From Caldilineaceae bacterium SB0661_bin_32 (lineage in GTDB: Bacteria; Chloroflexota; Anaerolineae; Caldilineales; Caldilineaceae): DNA of 64,000 bases. Of the stretch, positions 33,172 through 43,410 are shown one piece after another (within the stretch, counting starts at the first letter, position 1; each line of letters begins with the position of its first letter). A program made the translations under genes and the position numbers. The stretch spans positions 1 to 64,000 of the forward strand of contig VXMH01000024.1 of assembly GCA_009841235.1 (NCBI GenBank), written 5' to 3'. The notes beneath the pieces are model-generated. The model worked only from the letters and a program-made list of their open reading frames with translations. It was not told the origin of the DNA and did no database searches.

Positions 33172-34220
33172 TGGCCTACTCAGTGCGGGAAGAACGCCAA
33201 AGCCTCGCGAATAGTTTGCGTGAAGATCTTGGCGAAGCGGAGCGGATGATCGTTCAGCTGCGGCGCGACACCGTCGAACAGTTCCTTCAGCTTCTGGACC
33301 GTATCGAAGACCGTTTTGCCCAATTGGAGTCCAGCGGTCTTGACCTGCGTCCTGAGTACACGCGGTGGGGCAGCCTTCAGAGCAAGTTGCGGCGCGAAGC
33401 AGGCCGCATCGTTCGCGTCATTGATGTGGCCGGCGGTCTGGATCAACTGCGTCAGGCCAATCCGCCGGCCGAAGGGCTCTGGTGGCGCCTTGACGCCGTG
33501 GTGGCCGAAGCCCGCCGCCGCTTGGTTCGCCGTCTTAGTATCACCTTCGGGACCATCGTCGTCGTGCTGGCGGTGGTCTGGGCGCTGCTTACCTTCGTCT
33601 TTCCCCCGGACCCCAATACCGTTGTTGCCTCAGAAGCGATCTCCACCCTCCAGCAACTGGCCTTTGAAGGGCGTTGGGAAGAGGCCCTCGCAGTTATCGA
33701 GGACGCCATGTCTCAACTCACCCAGCCCGATGCCGAACTCCTGATCTGGGAAGGAGTAATACGCGGCAAATTGGGCCAGCATGAACGCGCCCGGGAGGCG
33801 TTAGCAGAAGCGAAATCGCTGGTGCCGGCCGGTAAACTCGTGGCCTACTGGTGGTCGCTCGGCTCAGTTCAGCTTTCAGTTGGAGATCTGGAGGAGGCCC
33901 GCAACGCAGGCTTCGAAGCAATTGGTTTGGACGATTCCGATCCCCAGGGCTACTTTCTCCTCGCAAGTGTTGCTGAGATGAAAGGCGATACAGTATGCGC
34001 CGTTGACCTCTTCGAGGAGACCTTCCAACTGGCAGCTGACAGCAATCCACAGCTGGCCGTCATAGCACGCGTCCGTATGGGCAACCTCCTTCAACGGCCG
34101 GCAAATCTGGCACTCCTGGGCGACGACGAGACCGACAACGGCAACGACGAGGGCGGCGATAACAGCGACCAGACCGGCAATGCCGATTCCGGACTGCCCG
34201 AAACCTGCGGCGGACTATAG
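33171..34220 (+). CDS. Membrane-anchored TPR-like protein
   Basis: 349 aa, starting at GTG 33171, which shares a base with the TAG of the MBL gene. About 120 N-terminal residues are charged and helical (probable coiled coil), followed by one transmembrane segment near 122-143 (SITFGTIVVVLAVVWALLTF). The C-terminal outer part has tetratricopeptide-like helical pairs (ALAVIEDAM, HERAREALAEAKSLVP, YWWSLGSVQLSVGDLEEA, YFLLASVAEMKGD) and a low-complexity acidic Asn/Asp/Gly tail. No enzymatic motif. It may be a scaffold for the MBL hydrolase, inferred only from the coupling. Confidence 0.72.
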   Translation: MAYSVREERQSLANSLREDLGEAERMIVQLRRDTVEQFLQLLDRIEDRFAQLESSGLDLRPEYTRWGSLQSKLRREAGRIVRVIDVAGGLDQLRQANPPAEGLWWRLDAVVAEARRRLVRRLSITFGTIVVVLAVVWALLTFVFPPDPNTVVASEAISTLQQLAFEGRWEEALAVIEDAMSQLTQPDAELLIWEGVIRGKLGQHERAREALAEAKSLVPAGKLVAYWWSLGSVQLSVGDLEEARNAGFEAIGLDDSDPQGYFLLASVAEMKGDTVCAVDLFEETFQLAADSNPQLAVIARVRMGNLLQRPANLALLGDDETDNGNDEGGDNSDQTGNADSGLPETCGGL

Positions 34221-34330
34221 CCCACTGTTCTCCTAATCTGATTCGACGGTCACCGCGTGGATCGCGACCTGAATTTCCGCGCCGGCAGGGAATCGAGTAA
34301 AATGGGCCTGTCTAAGTGAAGTCCACATAC

Positions 34331-34403
34331 GCCCCCTTAGCTCAGAGGATAGAGCAACGGACTTCTAATCCGTCGGTCGTAGGTTCGACTCCTACAGGGG
34401 GTG
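34331..34403 (+). tRNA. tRNA-Arg (anticodon TCT)
   Basis: 73-nt cloverleaf: acceptor GCCCCCT/AGGGGGT with a G1-U72 wobble, D arm GCTC...GAGC, anticodon stem ACGGA/TCCGT with loop CTTCTAA (anticodon TCT), T arm GTAGG/CCTAC with TTCGACT, discriminator G. The 3' CCA is not encoded. A TAAAAT at 34298-34303 is a likely -10. It decodes AGA, a rare codon in a GC-rich genome. Confidence 0.95.
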
Positions 34404-34530
34404 CCTAAAGATCTGCTGGCTTGATCAAGACACTGTTTCGCGCTAGCCGTAGATAATGTGCTGCAGCGCCGTTTCTTGCAGCTTGGACATGACTGATGTC
34501 CTTGAGCAATCTGCACAGGTGACCCGAGCC

Positions 34531-35319
34531 TTAGCCAACCCGGTCCCGCTCCGAACCCTTCTCTGCGATCGTCTCCAGCGGCTCCTTCTCATTAAAAGCA
34601 ATGAGGCTTTTCGCGCCCTCTCGATAATAGGGGAACGTCGGGCCCCCGGACGGCGCCGCCCAGCGCACGCCGTTCGCGATCACATGGCGGACAATGTCCA
34701 TGTGGAAAATCGGGTAGGTTTCATGTCCCGGCCGGAAGTAGAAGATCTTGCCATTGCCGCGGTGGAAACAGGCCCCGCTGCGGAAGACATTGCCTCCCTC
34801 AAACCAGCTGACGAACACCAGGTCGTCCGGCGTGGGGATGTCGAACAGCTCCCCATACATCTCGCACTCCTCAATCTCAAAGTAGGGCGGCAAGCCCTGC
34901 GCAATCGGGTGGGACGGCTTGACAACCCAGATGCGCTCCTTCTCGTCCGCCTCCCGCCAGCGTAGACTGCACGTTGTGCCCATCAGGCTGCGGAAAATTT
35001 TGGAAAAATGGCCCGAGTGCAGGACCACCATTCCCATTCCCTCCAGGACCCGTTTCTTGACACGTTCGACAATCTCATCGTCAACCTGCGCATGCGCCCG
35101 GTGACCCCACCAGGTCAACACGTCCGTCTCCGCCAGAACTTCATCTGTCAGGCCATGTTCCGGCTCATCCAGCGTAGCCGTGCGTATTGAATTGAATCCG
35201 TGCAGACGGAGCCCTTCGGCAATGGCCCCGTGAATTCCATCGGGATATATACCGCCGATGAACTCGTTAATGTTCTCGTGTTGAAACTCGTTCCAGACCG
35301 TTACTCGAATGTCTCCCAT
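34531..35319 (-). CDS. ThuA-domain protein (trehalose-utilisation family, GATase1-like)
   Basis: About 262 aa, single ThuA domain: [17 protein letters not shown] at the start, [52 protein letters not shown] and [19 protein letters not shown]. The fold is related to class I glutamine amidotransferases, but the nucleophile elbow has Ser/His rather than Cys. Members are usually near sugar catabolic genes; one role is modification of trehalose derivatives, otherwise unknown. ATG 35319 has GGAGG 7 nt upstream; the 35373 extension is discarded. The Gfo/Idh/MocA gene lies 103 nt upstream on the same strand, a pairing often seen with ThuA. Confidence 0.85.
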   Translation of the reverse strand: MGDIRVTVWNEFQHENINEFIGGIYPDGIHGAIAEGLRLHGFNSIRTATLDEPEHGLTDEVLAETDVLTWWGHRAHAQVDDEIVERVKKRVLEGMGMVVLHSGHFSKIFRSLMGTTCSLRWREADEKERIWVVKPSHPIAQGLPPYFEIEECEMYGELFDIPTPDDLVFVSWFEGGNVFRSGACFHRGNGKIFYFRPGHETYPIFHMDIVRHVIANGVRWAAPSGGPTFPYYREGAKSLIAFNEKEPLETIAEKGSERDRVG

Positions 35320-35422
35320 CCTGTCTCCTCCATAAAGTGAAAACTGAAAAGAGAACCGGAACGCATCAAACATGATGCGTTCCTCCCCTTACTTTGCTGG
35401 CTCCTTTAACCCTGTTGTTTGG

Positions 35423-36451
35423 CTAACTTCCAACCGTCACCGGCCTTCCCCCCTGACCGGCGGACTCCTTAATCGCATCCCACAACCGCGCCATGCGCAG
35501 ACCGATTTCCGGTGGGCAGGGGTTCTCCATCTCACCGGCCCGCACGCGCAGAAACTGCTGCCACGTGCCCAGTGATTCGGGCAACTTGACCTCCATCAAC
35601 GCCTCGTCCTCGGTCTCCTGAATCAGGAGACACTCTCCCCAGACACCGGTCTGAAGCATCCCCTTCTCGCACAGAACGCGAACGTCCGAGCCAATCTTAC
35701 ACTGTGTATTTCCTGCTGCATTCATCGACACCAGCGCGCCCGATTTCAACCGGGCGATCACCGCCCCCAGAATGTCCACCGGCGTACCGTGGTTGTCCAT
35801 CCAAGCCGCGACCTCGACAAAGTCCTCTCCCGCCAAATCCGAGATAGTATTGAGCATATGCGCACCGGTGTCAAACAAGAAGCCGCCTCCTGCGACCTCG
35901 GGATCCTGGCGCCACAGGCCCGTCGTGAAGGACATCCAGTTCTGCCATACCACTGCACTGATGTTCAGAATCCGGCCCAACCTGCCAGAGCGCAGAATCT
36001 GTACACCGGTGCGCACCTGCGGCGACATACTGCCGTTGAATGACACCGACAGCAGCCGCTCGCTTCGGTCTCGGACGTCGATAAGCGCCAGCGCCTCCTC
36101 CGCGTTCATGACCATCGGCTTTTCCAATAATACGTCCAGCCCGGCTTCCAAACATGCTTTCGCCTGCGAAAAGTGAAGTACGTGCGGTGTGATGATAAAT
36201 GCCGCGTCGAGTTCACCGTTCTGAAGCAGCTTTTCCAGATCCGGCTCGTTCGGAGGGGGAGGCCTGCCCGCCTCTTCGAAAAGCTCACAAAAGGCCTCAT
36301 AGGAATTGGCCGAGGGCTCACATACGATCTTTACCTCGGTCGTATCCTGCTGCTTAAGAATCCGCCGCGTATGGCTACGCGCCATGCCGCCGCACCCGAT
36401 AAATGCCATTCGAACGCGGGGCGACGCCCCGCCGGATCGACGTTCTGTCAT
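35423..36451 (-). CDS. Gfo/Idh/MocA-family oxidoreductase
   Basis: About 342 aa. [17 protein letters not shown] is the nucleotide-binding turn, then [49 protein letters not shown] and [20 protein letters not shown] with the conserved Asp and His. ATG 36451 has AGGAG 9 nt upstream; the longer ORF to 36616 has no conserved sequence. It probably oxidises a sugar or sugar derivative with NAD(P). Its pairing with ThuA suggests a small sugar catabolic unit separate from the inositol operon. Confidence 0.86.
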   Translation of the reverse strand: MTERRSGGASPRVRMAFIGCGGMARSHTRRILKQQDTTEVKIVCEPSANSYEAFCELFEEAGRPPPPNEPDLEKLLQNGELDAAFIITPHVLHFSQAKACLEAGLDVLLEKPMVMNAEEALALIDVRDRSERLLSVSFNGSMSPQVRTGVQILRSGRLGRILNISAVVWQNWMSFTTGLWRQDPEVAGGGFLFDTGAHMLNTISDLAGEDFVEVAAWMDNHGTPVDILGAVIARLKSGALVSMNAAGNTQCKIGSDVRVLCEKGMLQTGVWGECLLIQETEDEALMEVKLPESLGTWQQFLRVRAGEMENPCPPEIGLRMARLWDAIKESAGQGGRPVTVGS

Positions 36452-36808
36452 AGACCGACTCCTGACTGTCTTTATTGTGGAAGTATGCAACATCACCAAA
36501 TGAGCCGGATCTACGGCGCCGCCCTCAACCGGAGCGGCCTGACGCCGTACGACAGTGGGGGCCTGTACACCGACTTTCACCACGGGTCCCGGAACAGTTT
36601 CTGACCGGTCAGGCAATCATACCTTGCGATACAGTCACCGGCAAGAATTCGCCGCCAATATCTGCTAAAATGCCGCCCGAAGCCCGCCGCCCAGCTTGCC
36701 GCCGTTACATCTTTTGCGAGACTCACCATGTTTTGCGAACTCTGGACCGGCTCTTAAAATACACTGTGGCGTCCCGTTCTTGCAGCCGCTTGATTCTCTA
36801 ACGCGACG
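36452..36808. other. Divergent intergenic region
   Basis: About 360 nt between the Gfo oxidoreductase (minus) and maf (plus). A plus-strand promoter fits TTGCGA (36733-36738), 16-nt spacer, TAAAAT (36755-36760), about 45 nt before maf. The word TTTTGCGA occurs twice (from 36713 and 36731). Nothing else recognised. Confidence 0.5.
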
Positions 36809-37531
36809 ATGAACACCCCCAAAGTCATTCTTGCTTCCAACAGCCCCCGCCGCCAGCAGTTTTTCCACGCCCTTGGAATCCCCTTCCTGGCCGAATCCGC
36901 CGACGTCGATGAGTCGCCCGCACCCAATGAATCACCTGCCCAGGTAGTGGAACGGCTTGCCCTCGCCAAAGCCCTGACCGTGGGCAGTCGCCTCGCCTCC
37001 TTTTCTGACACAATAGACGCAGACCCCCCGGAAGAAGTCCTCGTAATCGGCGCCGACACGGTGGTGGCTATTGATGGCGAGGTTCTGGGCAAGCCCGCCG
37101 GCGCCGGGGAAGCCCATGCCATGCTGACGCGGCTTCGTGCCCGTCCTCACCAGGTCCATACCGCGATTGCTGCCGTCCTCCGTACGGAAGAAGGGCTGAA
37201 GCGCACGCGCAGCCTGTTGAACACGACGACGGTGGAAATGCGCCCCTATAGCGACGGGGAGATTGCCGCCTACGTGGCAACGGGGGATCCGCTGGACAAG
37301 GCCGGCGCATACGCAGTCCAGCATCAGCGGTTCCACCCCGTTGAGAGCGTCTCAGGCTGCCCCGCCGGCGTGATGGGCCTCCCCGCCGCCGACCTGATCC
37401 GCCTGCTGTCAGAATTCAATGTGACCGCGGCGCGCTCCCCTTTACAGGTCTGCCCCGCCTTGACGGGACTTCAATGTTGTCAGCGACAGGCCGTAGATTC
37501 CCACTGCCATCGGCAAGGGTGCGTTTGCTGA
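36809..37531 (+). CDS. maf: Maf-family nucleoside-triphosphate pyrophosphatase
   Basis: House-cleaning pyrophosphatase acting on dTTP/UTP or modified nucleotides. [19 protein letters not shown] is the conserved N-terminus (Ser-Arg-Arg substrate loop), [20 protein letters not shown] holds the catalytic Asp, and [13 protein letters not shown] is the third motif. The Maf fold ends near residue 207. The last 33 residues are an unusual tail with six Cys and two His (C-x7-C-C-x7-C-H-x3-C-x-C), absent from ordinary Maf proteins; it may be an unconserved read-on to the next stop. First gene of a plus-strand run with rsgA and pcrA. Confidence 0.88.
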   Translation: MNTPKVILASNSPRRQQFFHALGIPFLAESADVDESPAPNESPAQVVERLALAKALTVGSRLASFSDTIDADPPEEVLVIGADTVVAIDGEVLGKPAGAGEAHAMLTRLRARPHQVHTAIAAVLRTEEGLKRTRSLLNTTTVEMRPYSDGEIAAYVATGDPLDKAGAYAVQHQRFHPVESVSGCPAGVMGLPAADLIRLLSEFNVTAARSPLQVCPALTGLQCCQRQAVDSHCHRQGCVC

Positions 37532-37638
37532 CAGCGCTGGCCGCTTATTGCCAATTGTGCCCTTACATTGATACACTTGGGCCGAATTCTGTTCGCCTGG
37601 ACAAGGCGAGCCCATTACCCGCAAGCTGCCGCCAGGAG

Positions 37639-38724
37639 ATGCCTTTGCCAAGAAACCCGGAAGCCTACGAAAAGTGGGATGAGGCCTACGAGGACGACTA
37701 CTTCGACGCGCCGGCCAAAAGCAAACCGAAGCCGAAAAAGAAGGACCGGACAGTAGATGGTGTCGTCGTACGCGCCAGGGGTCATCACTACGATGTCGCT
37801 ACCTCCAATGACAAACTGATTAGCTGCCGCGTGCGCGGCCGGCTGCTTCAGGAACGCACCAAGGACCTGACACTCGTGGCCGTCGGCGACCGGGTTAAGG
37901 TTGTCCTGGAAGGCAGACGTTCAGGCCTCATCGACTCCGTCGAAGAGCGGGATTCAACGCTGAGCCGCCAGCTCCCCGGCTCCTCTCGTCCCGCCGAAGA
38001 CGTGATCGTCGCCAATCCCGATCAGGTACTTGTCGTATTTGCCGTAAAGGACCCGGAACCGCACCTGCGGATGCTGGACCGCTTTCTCGTTATCGCCGAA
38101 GCCAATGAGCTTCCCGCGGTGATCGTCGCCAACAAGGTCGACCTGATCGGGTTGGAGGCTGCTCGCGAGATGTTTCTCCTCTACGAAAAGCTGGGTTATC
38201 CCCTTCTCTACGTCAGCGCGACCGAACGGTTCGAGGTTGTTCCGGGCCGCGGTGCGTCCGGTACCGTAACGTCTGAAGAGTTCGAACAGCTGCGCCGGTT
38301 GCTGACCGACAAATTGACGGTCGTAACCGGGCCGAGCGGCGTAGGCAAGAGCGCGCTCATCAACGCCATCCACCCGCAGCTGAATCTGCGTGTGGGCAAC
38401 CTGCGAAGCTTCGAAGGCAAAGGCCGGCACACAACGCGAAACGCCCAGCTTTTCCGCCTGCCCCTGGGTGACAGGACCTTCATTGCCGATACCCCGGGTA
38501 TACGCGAGCTCGGCCTCTACGAGCTCGACCCGGGAAGTCTTGGCTTCTTCTATGTCGACCTGAAGCCCTACGTAAACGACTGCCGCTTCCCCAACTGCAC
38601 CCACGACCACGAGCCGGACTGCGCCGTGCGTAAGGCGGTAGACGACGGCCGAGTATCACACGAACGCTACGACAGCTATGTGCGCCTTTTGAACGGGGAG
38701 AGCTTCCAGCTGGAGGAATGGTAG
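37639..38724 (+). CDS. rsgA: Small ribosomal subunit biogenesis GTPase RsgA
   Basis: Late-stage 30S assembly GTPase. An acidic/basic N-terminal tail ([20 protein letters not shown]) precedes an OB-fold, then the circularly permuted GTPase domain with its order shuffled: NKVD (G4), GPSGVGKS (G1), GRHTT (G2) and DTPG (G3). The zinc domain follows with [16 protein letters not shown]. The ATG at 37639 directly abuts AGGAG, so TTG at 37645 (6-nt spacing, same frame) may be the real start; the upstream extension to 37474 overlaps maf and is unlikely. The stop is followed immediately by the pcrA ATG, so the pair is coupled. Confidence 0.93.
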   Translation: MPLPRNPEAYEKWDEAYEDDYFDAPAKSKPKPKKKDRTVDGVVVRARGHHYDVATSNDKLISCRVRGRLLQERTKDLTLVAVGDRVKVVLEGRRSGLIDSVEERDSTLSRQLPGSSRPAEDVIVANPDQVLVVFAVKDPEPHLRMLDRFLVIAEANELPAVIVANKVDLIGLEAAREMFLLYEKLGYPLLYVSATERFEVVPGRGASGTVTSEEFEQLRRLLTDKLTVVTGPSGVGKSALINAIHPQLNLRVGNLRSFEGKGRHTTRNAQLFRLPLGDRTFIADTPGIRELGLYELDPGSLGFFYVDLKPYVNDCRFPNCTHDHEPDCAVRKAVDDGRVSHERYDSYVRLLNGESFQLEEW

Positions 38725-41112
38725 ATGCCCCAAATCCTTGAAGGTCTCAACGACCAGCAAAAGGACGCAGTCCAGGCGACCGAGGGCCCGGTTCTCGTCC
38801 TGGCAGGCCCCGGCTCCGGCAAAACGCGCGTCCTCACCAGGCGCATCGCCTACTTGATCGAAGAGAAGAAGATCGATCCCTGGCATGTCCTCGCCGTAAC
38901 CTTCACCAACAAAGCCGCAAAGGAAATGGGTGACCGGGTAGAAGAGCTGATCGGCCACCGCTTTCCACCGCCGGCCGAAGGGCGTCGCCGCAGCCTCGGT
39001 GGGCTGACCATAGGCACATTTCACTCCGTCTGCGCCCGCGTACTGCGCGTCGAGGTGGAAGCCGCGGGCTTCCAGCGCAACTGGGTTATCTATGACAGCG
39101 CCGACCAGCTGGCTCTGGTCCGCGAAGTCATGAAAGAAATGCAGTTGGATGAAAGTCGTTTCAGCCCGCGCGCCGTCCTGTCACAGATTGGCGGCTGGAA
39201 AAACGATCTGCTTACACCGGACCTGGTGAGCGCTGACGGATACATGCAGGAAATATGCGACCGAGTCTATGGCCGCTACCAGCAGCTCCTCCGCCTCAAC
39301 AACGCCATGGACTTCGATGACCTGCTGATGCACGCGGTTCTCCTCCTGCGCAAGAACAAAGAGGTCCGCCGGAAGTACCAGGACAAATGGCGTTACGTGC
39401 TGGTGGACGAGTTTCAGGATACCAACACCGCCCAGTACGAATTGGCTTCACTCTTCGTCGGCCCTCCGGACGGCAGAGGCAACCTCTTCGTCGTCGGCGA
39501 CGAGGACCAGTCGATCTACCGCTTTCGCGGCGCCGACTACCGCAACGTCCTGCGTTTCCGCCGCGACCACCCTGCCGCAAATGTCGTACTCCTCGAGCAG
39601 AACTATCGCAGCACCCAGAACATCCTCGACGTTGCCAACGCAGTCATTGCCAAAAACAGGAACCGTACGCCCAAACAGTTACGAACAGACCGGGGCAGCG
39701 GCATAAAGGTTACAATCCACGAAGCCTACAACGAGGTCGAAGAGGCCGAGTACGTGCTCGACGAAGCATCCCGCCTGACCACGCAAAGCGGGTCGGGCCC
39801 CGGCGCCGCCGCGGTCGTCTATCGCACAAATGCCCAGAGTCGCGCCCTCGAGGAGGCCTGCGTCTACCGCAATCTGCGCTACCGGTTGGTTGGCGCGACC
39901 CGCTTCTACGAACGCCGCGAAATCAAAGATGTACTCGCCTACCTGCGCCTTGTTCACAACCCTTCAGCCACAATGGCGCTCGACCGCATCATCAATGTGC
40001 CCCCGCGCGGCATTGGCGCCCGGACCTATGAGCTGCTGAAAGAGTGGGCCGCCTCCGGCTCCGTGAGCGAATGGCAGGCAATGCAGACCCTGATCAGCGA
40101 CGGCCGCGAAAGGGACGAAAGTGACGCTTCTCCCCCCCATCTCCCACCGGCGCCGTTTGCGCCTCGGGCCCGCAACGCCTTGATCAGATTCGCCTCGTTG
40201 CTGACTTCCTGGGTGTGGCTGGCATCCAATGTGAATTATGAAGACGTCGCCGCCCTGCTCGACCGGATCCTGACCGACTCCGGCTACCTCGACCGCCTGC
40301 GTGATGGCAGCGACGAGGGCGAAGAACGCTTCGAAAATATCAACGAACTGCGCGCCGTGGCCGCCCAATACCGTCCCGGCCTCGACGAGCTGGAACCGGG
40401 CCAGGATCCTCTCGGCCTCTTCCTGCAGGAGATCAGCCTTGTGAGCGAGCAGGACGACTACGAAGAGAACGATGAAGCCTTAACCCTGATGACGCTGCAC
40501 ACGGCCAAAGGGTTGGAGTTCCCCGTCGTCTTTATGGTGGGGATGGAAGAGGGCCTGCTGCCGCACGCCCGCAGCATTGGCAGCGAGGACGAGGAAGAAA
40601 TGGCCGAGGAGCGCCGCCTCGCATACGTCGGCATCACCCGCGCCAAGCATCGCCTCTACTTGGTACACGCCTCCCAACGCGCCATGTGGGGCAACAGCGA
40701 GTCTCAAGCGGCCAGCCGTTTCCTGGATGACATCCCCGCCGAGCTGCTGAGCGGCAGCGTCGACCGCCGCAGCCGCCAGGCCGCCGCCTACGACAGGGCC
40801 ACCAGCTGGCTGGACGGCCCCGCCAGTTTTGGCAGGTATAGGGACAGCAATTACGTCGCAAGAGGCGAGGCCACCGCCTACAGGACAACGAGCCGCTCAA
40901 CGCCCGACCGCCCGCAGGCCCGCCGCCGTCCGGCGACCACCGACGCCCCCACGCTTTTCAAGCGCCGCCAAAGCGTGGAACATCCCAAGTTTGGCGTGGG
41001 CATGGTGATCGACAGCGTTGTGATAAGCGGTGAAGAAGAAGTGTCGGTCGCTTTCCCAAACTTGGGTGTCAAGAAGTTCATGGCGTCGCTGGCAAATCTG
41101 AAGATCCTCTAA
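38725..41112 (+). CDS. pcrA: ATP-dependent DNA helicase PcrA/UvrD
   Basis: SF1A 3'-5' helicase in nucleotide-excision and transcription-linked repair. 795 aa. Motifs in order: QKDAVQ (Q motif), GPGSGKTRVLTRR (I), TFTNKAAKEM (Ia), VDEFQDTN (II), GDEDQSIYRFRGA (III), LEQNYRST (IV), LMTLHTAKGLEFPVVF (V), YVGITRAKHRLYL (VI). The C-terminal VEHPKFGVGMVIDSVVISGE is the Tudor-like domain that binds RNA polymerase in PcrA. The ATG directly follows the rsgA stop with no gap. Confidence 0.95.
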   Translation: MPQILEGLNDQQKDAVQATEGPVLVLAGPGSGKTRVLTRRIAYLIEEKKIDPWHVLAVTFTNKAAKEMGDRVEELIGHRFPPPAEGRRRSLGGLTIGTFHSVCARVLRVEVEAAGFQRNWVIYDSADQLALVREVMKEMQLDESRFSPRAVLSQIGGWKNDLLTPDLVSADGYMQEICDRVYGRYQQLLRLNNAMDFDDLLMHAVLLLRKNKEVRRKYQDKWRYVLVDEFQDTNTAQYELASLFVGPPDGRGNLFVVGDEDQSIYRFRGADYRNVLRFRRDHPAANVVLLEQNYRSTQNILDVANAVIAKNRNRTPKQLRTDRGSGIKVTIHEAYNEVEEAEYVLDEASRLTTQSGSGPGAAAVVYRTNAQSRALEEACVYRNLRYRLVGATRFYERREIKDVLAYLRLVHNPSATMALDRIINVPPRGIGARTYELLKEWAASGSVSEWQAMQTLISDGRERDESDASPPHLPPAPFAPRARNALIRFASLLTSWVWLASNVNYEDVAALLDRILTDSGYLDRLRDGSDEGEERFENINELRAVAAQYRPGLDELEPGQDPLGLFLQEISLVSEQDDYEENDEALTLMTLHTAKGLEFPVVFMVGMEEGLLPHARSIGSEDEEEMAEERRLAYVGITRAKHRLYLVHASQRAMWGNSESQAASRFLDDIPAELLSGSVDRRSRQAAAYDRATSWLDGPASFGRYRDSNYVARGEATAYRTTSRSTPDRPQARRRPATTDAPTLFKRRQSVEHPKFGVGMVIDSVVISGEEEVSVAFPNLGVKKFMASLANLKIL

Positions 41113-41148
41113 GCGGCGGCAGCGCCCGCAGGCGCGCAGGAAGACATC

Positions 41149-43386
41149 GTGCAATCCGCTTCTCCCCCCTGGAACACTACCACTAAGGCCATCGTTGCCG
41201 TTTCGGCACTGGCCCTTTTCTGCCTGCTTGTCTGGGTCTTTCGCGGGCTCCTGCAGCAAGTAGTGCTGGCCGCAATACTTGCCTACTTGCTCCACCCGCT
41301 CATTACATTTATCGACCGGCGCACGCCCGTAAATCGAGTCACTGTCGTTCTTGCCTTCTACCTGGCCCTCGCCCTACTTGTCGTTGCCCTCTTCTCCATG
41401 GTAGGCGTCACCACCTTTCAACAGGTCCTCGATCTCTCCCGACGTCTGCCAGGCTGGTTCGAAGAGGCCCTCGATCAACTTCAGGTGCTGCGGGAGCAAC
41501 TGCCGGAATCGATAACCGTTGGCGGATTTGCCGTTCCAGTTGCCAGCCTCCTGCCCCAACTTCCCGGTTGGGACCAGCTCTTCAGCCAGGTGTTTGGCCT
41601 GCTTCAGCCGATCTTGGGTCGCGGCGGTAGTCTGGCAGCCAGCGTCGTTACGGGAACTGTTGCAGTCCTGGGTCAAATCGTCCTGATTTTCATAATTTCA
41701 ATCTATATCGCTGTCGACATTCCCCGCATCGGCAGCATGATCGCCAACATCGCCCACAAACCCGGATTTCGCCGCGACGCCGAACGCCTGACCTCAAATG
41801 TAAGCCAGGTGTGGGCGGCCTATATGCGTGGACAGGCCCTCCTTGCCATCATCATATTTGTCATGGTCAGCGCCGTGCTCGGGATCCTGGGTGTCGACAA
41901 TGCCCTCGGTCTGGGCCTGCTTTCCGGCGCCATGGAGTTTCTTCCCGTCATCGGGCCGCTGGCCGGCGCAGGTGCAGCCATCCTGGTCGCCCTATTTCAG
42001 AGCTCGCCAAGTTTCGGCCTGGACCCTCTCCAGTTCGCGCTCGCAGTGGCCGTGGCCATGATTGTGATTCAGCAGATCGAAAACACTTTGCTGGTGCCCC
42101 GCATCGTCGGCAAAGCCCTGAACCTGCATCCCCTTCTGGTGATGGTAAGCGTCATCATGGGCGCCTCCCTCGCCGGCCTGCTCGGGGCGATCCTCGCGGC
42201 GCCCATCGTCGCCTCCATTCGGATCCTGGGAGAATACGCCTGGCACAAAATGCTCGACCTCCCGCCCTTCCCGGATGAAGAAGAGTCCCAGGCAGAAGAC
42301 ATGCAACGGAACGCCCCCTCAGAAGAAGAGCCGGCCCCGCCTCTCGCCCGCAACGTCTACCCCCTCTCCTTCCAGCCCGTATTCAAAGACTACATCTGGG
42401 GCGGACGCAACCTGGAAACAATTCTGGGAAGAGAGCTGCCCCCTGGCACCATTGCCGAGAGCTGGGAGATTGCCGCGCATGCCAACGGGCAATCCAAAGT
42501 CGCAACCGGCCCCTTGGAAGGATCAACATTGGCCGAAGTTCAGCAGAAATGGGGCCGGCATCTCCTCGGAAGTTCAGCCGACTCTGATACTTTCCCCCTC
42601 CTGATAAAGGTTCTCGACTCCAACAGCTGGCTCTCTGTCCAGGTCCACCCGGACGATTCCTACGCTCAGGAACATGCAGGCGACCTTGGCAAGACCGAAC
42701 TCTGGATCATCCTTCACGCCGAGCCCGACGCCGAGATAATTTACGGGCTGAAAGCCGGCGTCGACCCGGAGCGCTTTACCCAATCTGCCGCCGCCGGCAG
42801 CATAGATTCAATGCTCCATCGCATCCCCATTCGAACCGGAGACGCCGTCTACCTGCCTGCGGGCACCGTCCACGCCCTCGGTCCCGGCGCCATCGTGGCC
42901 GAAATCCAGCAGAACAGCGACACCACCTATCGCCTCTACGACTGGGGGCGCACCGAGGCTGGCGGCCAGTCCAGACCGCTGCACGTTCGCCAGGCGCTGG
43001 AAGTCATCGACTGGCGCATGGTCGAACCCGCCGTCGCCGCCCCTCCAACTCTGTCCGCCCCCCAAGGATGGGTGAGGGAGGCGCTGGCCGACCTGCGCGC
43101 AATTGGCGGCGCCGCCGCCGTCAACCTGTACACAGCCGCCGCTTCCGACACGACCTGCCCCTATTTTCAGGTCGACCGTCTCACGGGCCGGCCCGGCGCC
43201 GTCTGGCACGGCTCCTGCGACGGCAGCTCCTTCCAGATCTGGGGGTGCCTTTCCGGCAGCGCCTTCCTCAACTGGGACGGCGAGACCGCCGAGCTTCATG
43301 GGGTCTCCTGGCTCCTCCTTCCCGCCGCCCTCGGCGCCTACGAAATCCGCGCAGAGACACAATGTGTCCTGCTGAAGATCAACTAA
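41149..43386 (+). CDS. Fusion of AI-2E/PerM-family membrane transporter and class I phosphomannose isomerase
   Basis: 745 aa in one frame. Residues 1-375 are a complete AI-2E exporter-family protein (PF01594 type): paired N-terminal helices, a soluble insertion, then GLLSGAMEFLPVIGPLAGAG and LVPRIVGKALNLHPLLVM. An acidic linker (about 376-400) leads to a full class I mannose-6-phosphate isomerase: LSFQPVFKDYIWGGRNLE, VQVHPDD (zinc Gln, His), KTELWIILHA (Glu) and PAGTVHALGPG (His). It would place fructose-6-P/mannose-6-P interconversion at the inner membrane. ATG 42301 in the linker (residue 385) could allow separate isomerase translation, but has no strong RBS. Downstream of pcrA by 36 nt. 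Confidence 0.9.
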   Translation: MQSASPPWNTTTKAIVAVSALALFCLLVWVFRGLLQQVVLAAILAYLLHPLITFIDRRTPVNRVTVVLAFYLALALLVVALFSMVGVTTFQQVLDLSRRLPGWFEEALDQLQVLREQLPESITVGGFAVPVASLLPQLPGWDQLFSQVFGLLQPILGRGGSLAASVVTGTVAVLGQIVLIFIISIYIAVDIPRIGSMIANIAHKPGFRRDAERLTSNVSQVWAAYMRGQALLAIIIFVMVSAVLGILGVDNALGLGLLSGAMEFLPVIGPLAGAGAAILVALFQSSPSFGLDPLQFALAVAVAMIVIQQIENTLLVPRIVGKALNLHPLLVMVSVIMGASLAGLLGAILAAPIVASIRILGEYAWHKMLDLPPFPDEEESQAEDMQRNAPSEEEPAPPLARNVYPLSFQPVFKDYIWGGRNLETILGRELPPGTIAESWEIAAHANGQSKVATGPLEGSTLAEVQQKWGRHLLGSSADSDTFPLLIKVLDSNSWLSVQVHPDDSYAQEHAGDLGKTELWIILHAEPDAEIIYGLKAGVDPERFTQSAAAGSIDSMLHRIPIRTGDAVYLPAGTVHALGPGAIVAEIQQNSDTTYRLYDWGRTEAGGQSRPLHVRQALEVIDWRMVEPAVAAPPTLSAPQGWVREALADLRAIGGAAAVNLYTAAASDTTCPYFQVDRLTGRPGAVWHGSCDGSSFQIWGCLSGSAFLNWDGETAELHGVSWLLLPAALGAYEIRAETQCVLLKIN

Positions 43387-43410
43387 TGCAAGATTCTGAG
43401 GAGAAGATAC

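Noticed and set aside
41149-42300. Autoinducer-2 signalling role for the transporter half
   Set aside because: The AI-2E name covers many PerM-like proteins with other functions; nothing here (no luxS, no lsr genes) supports quorum sensing.
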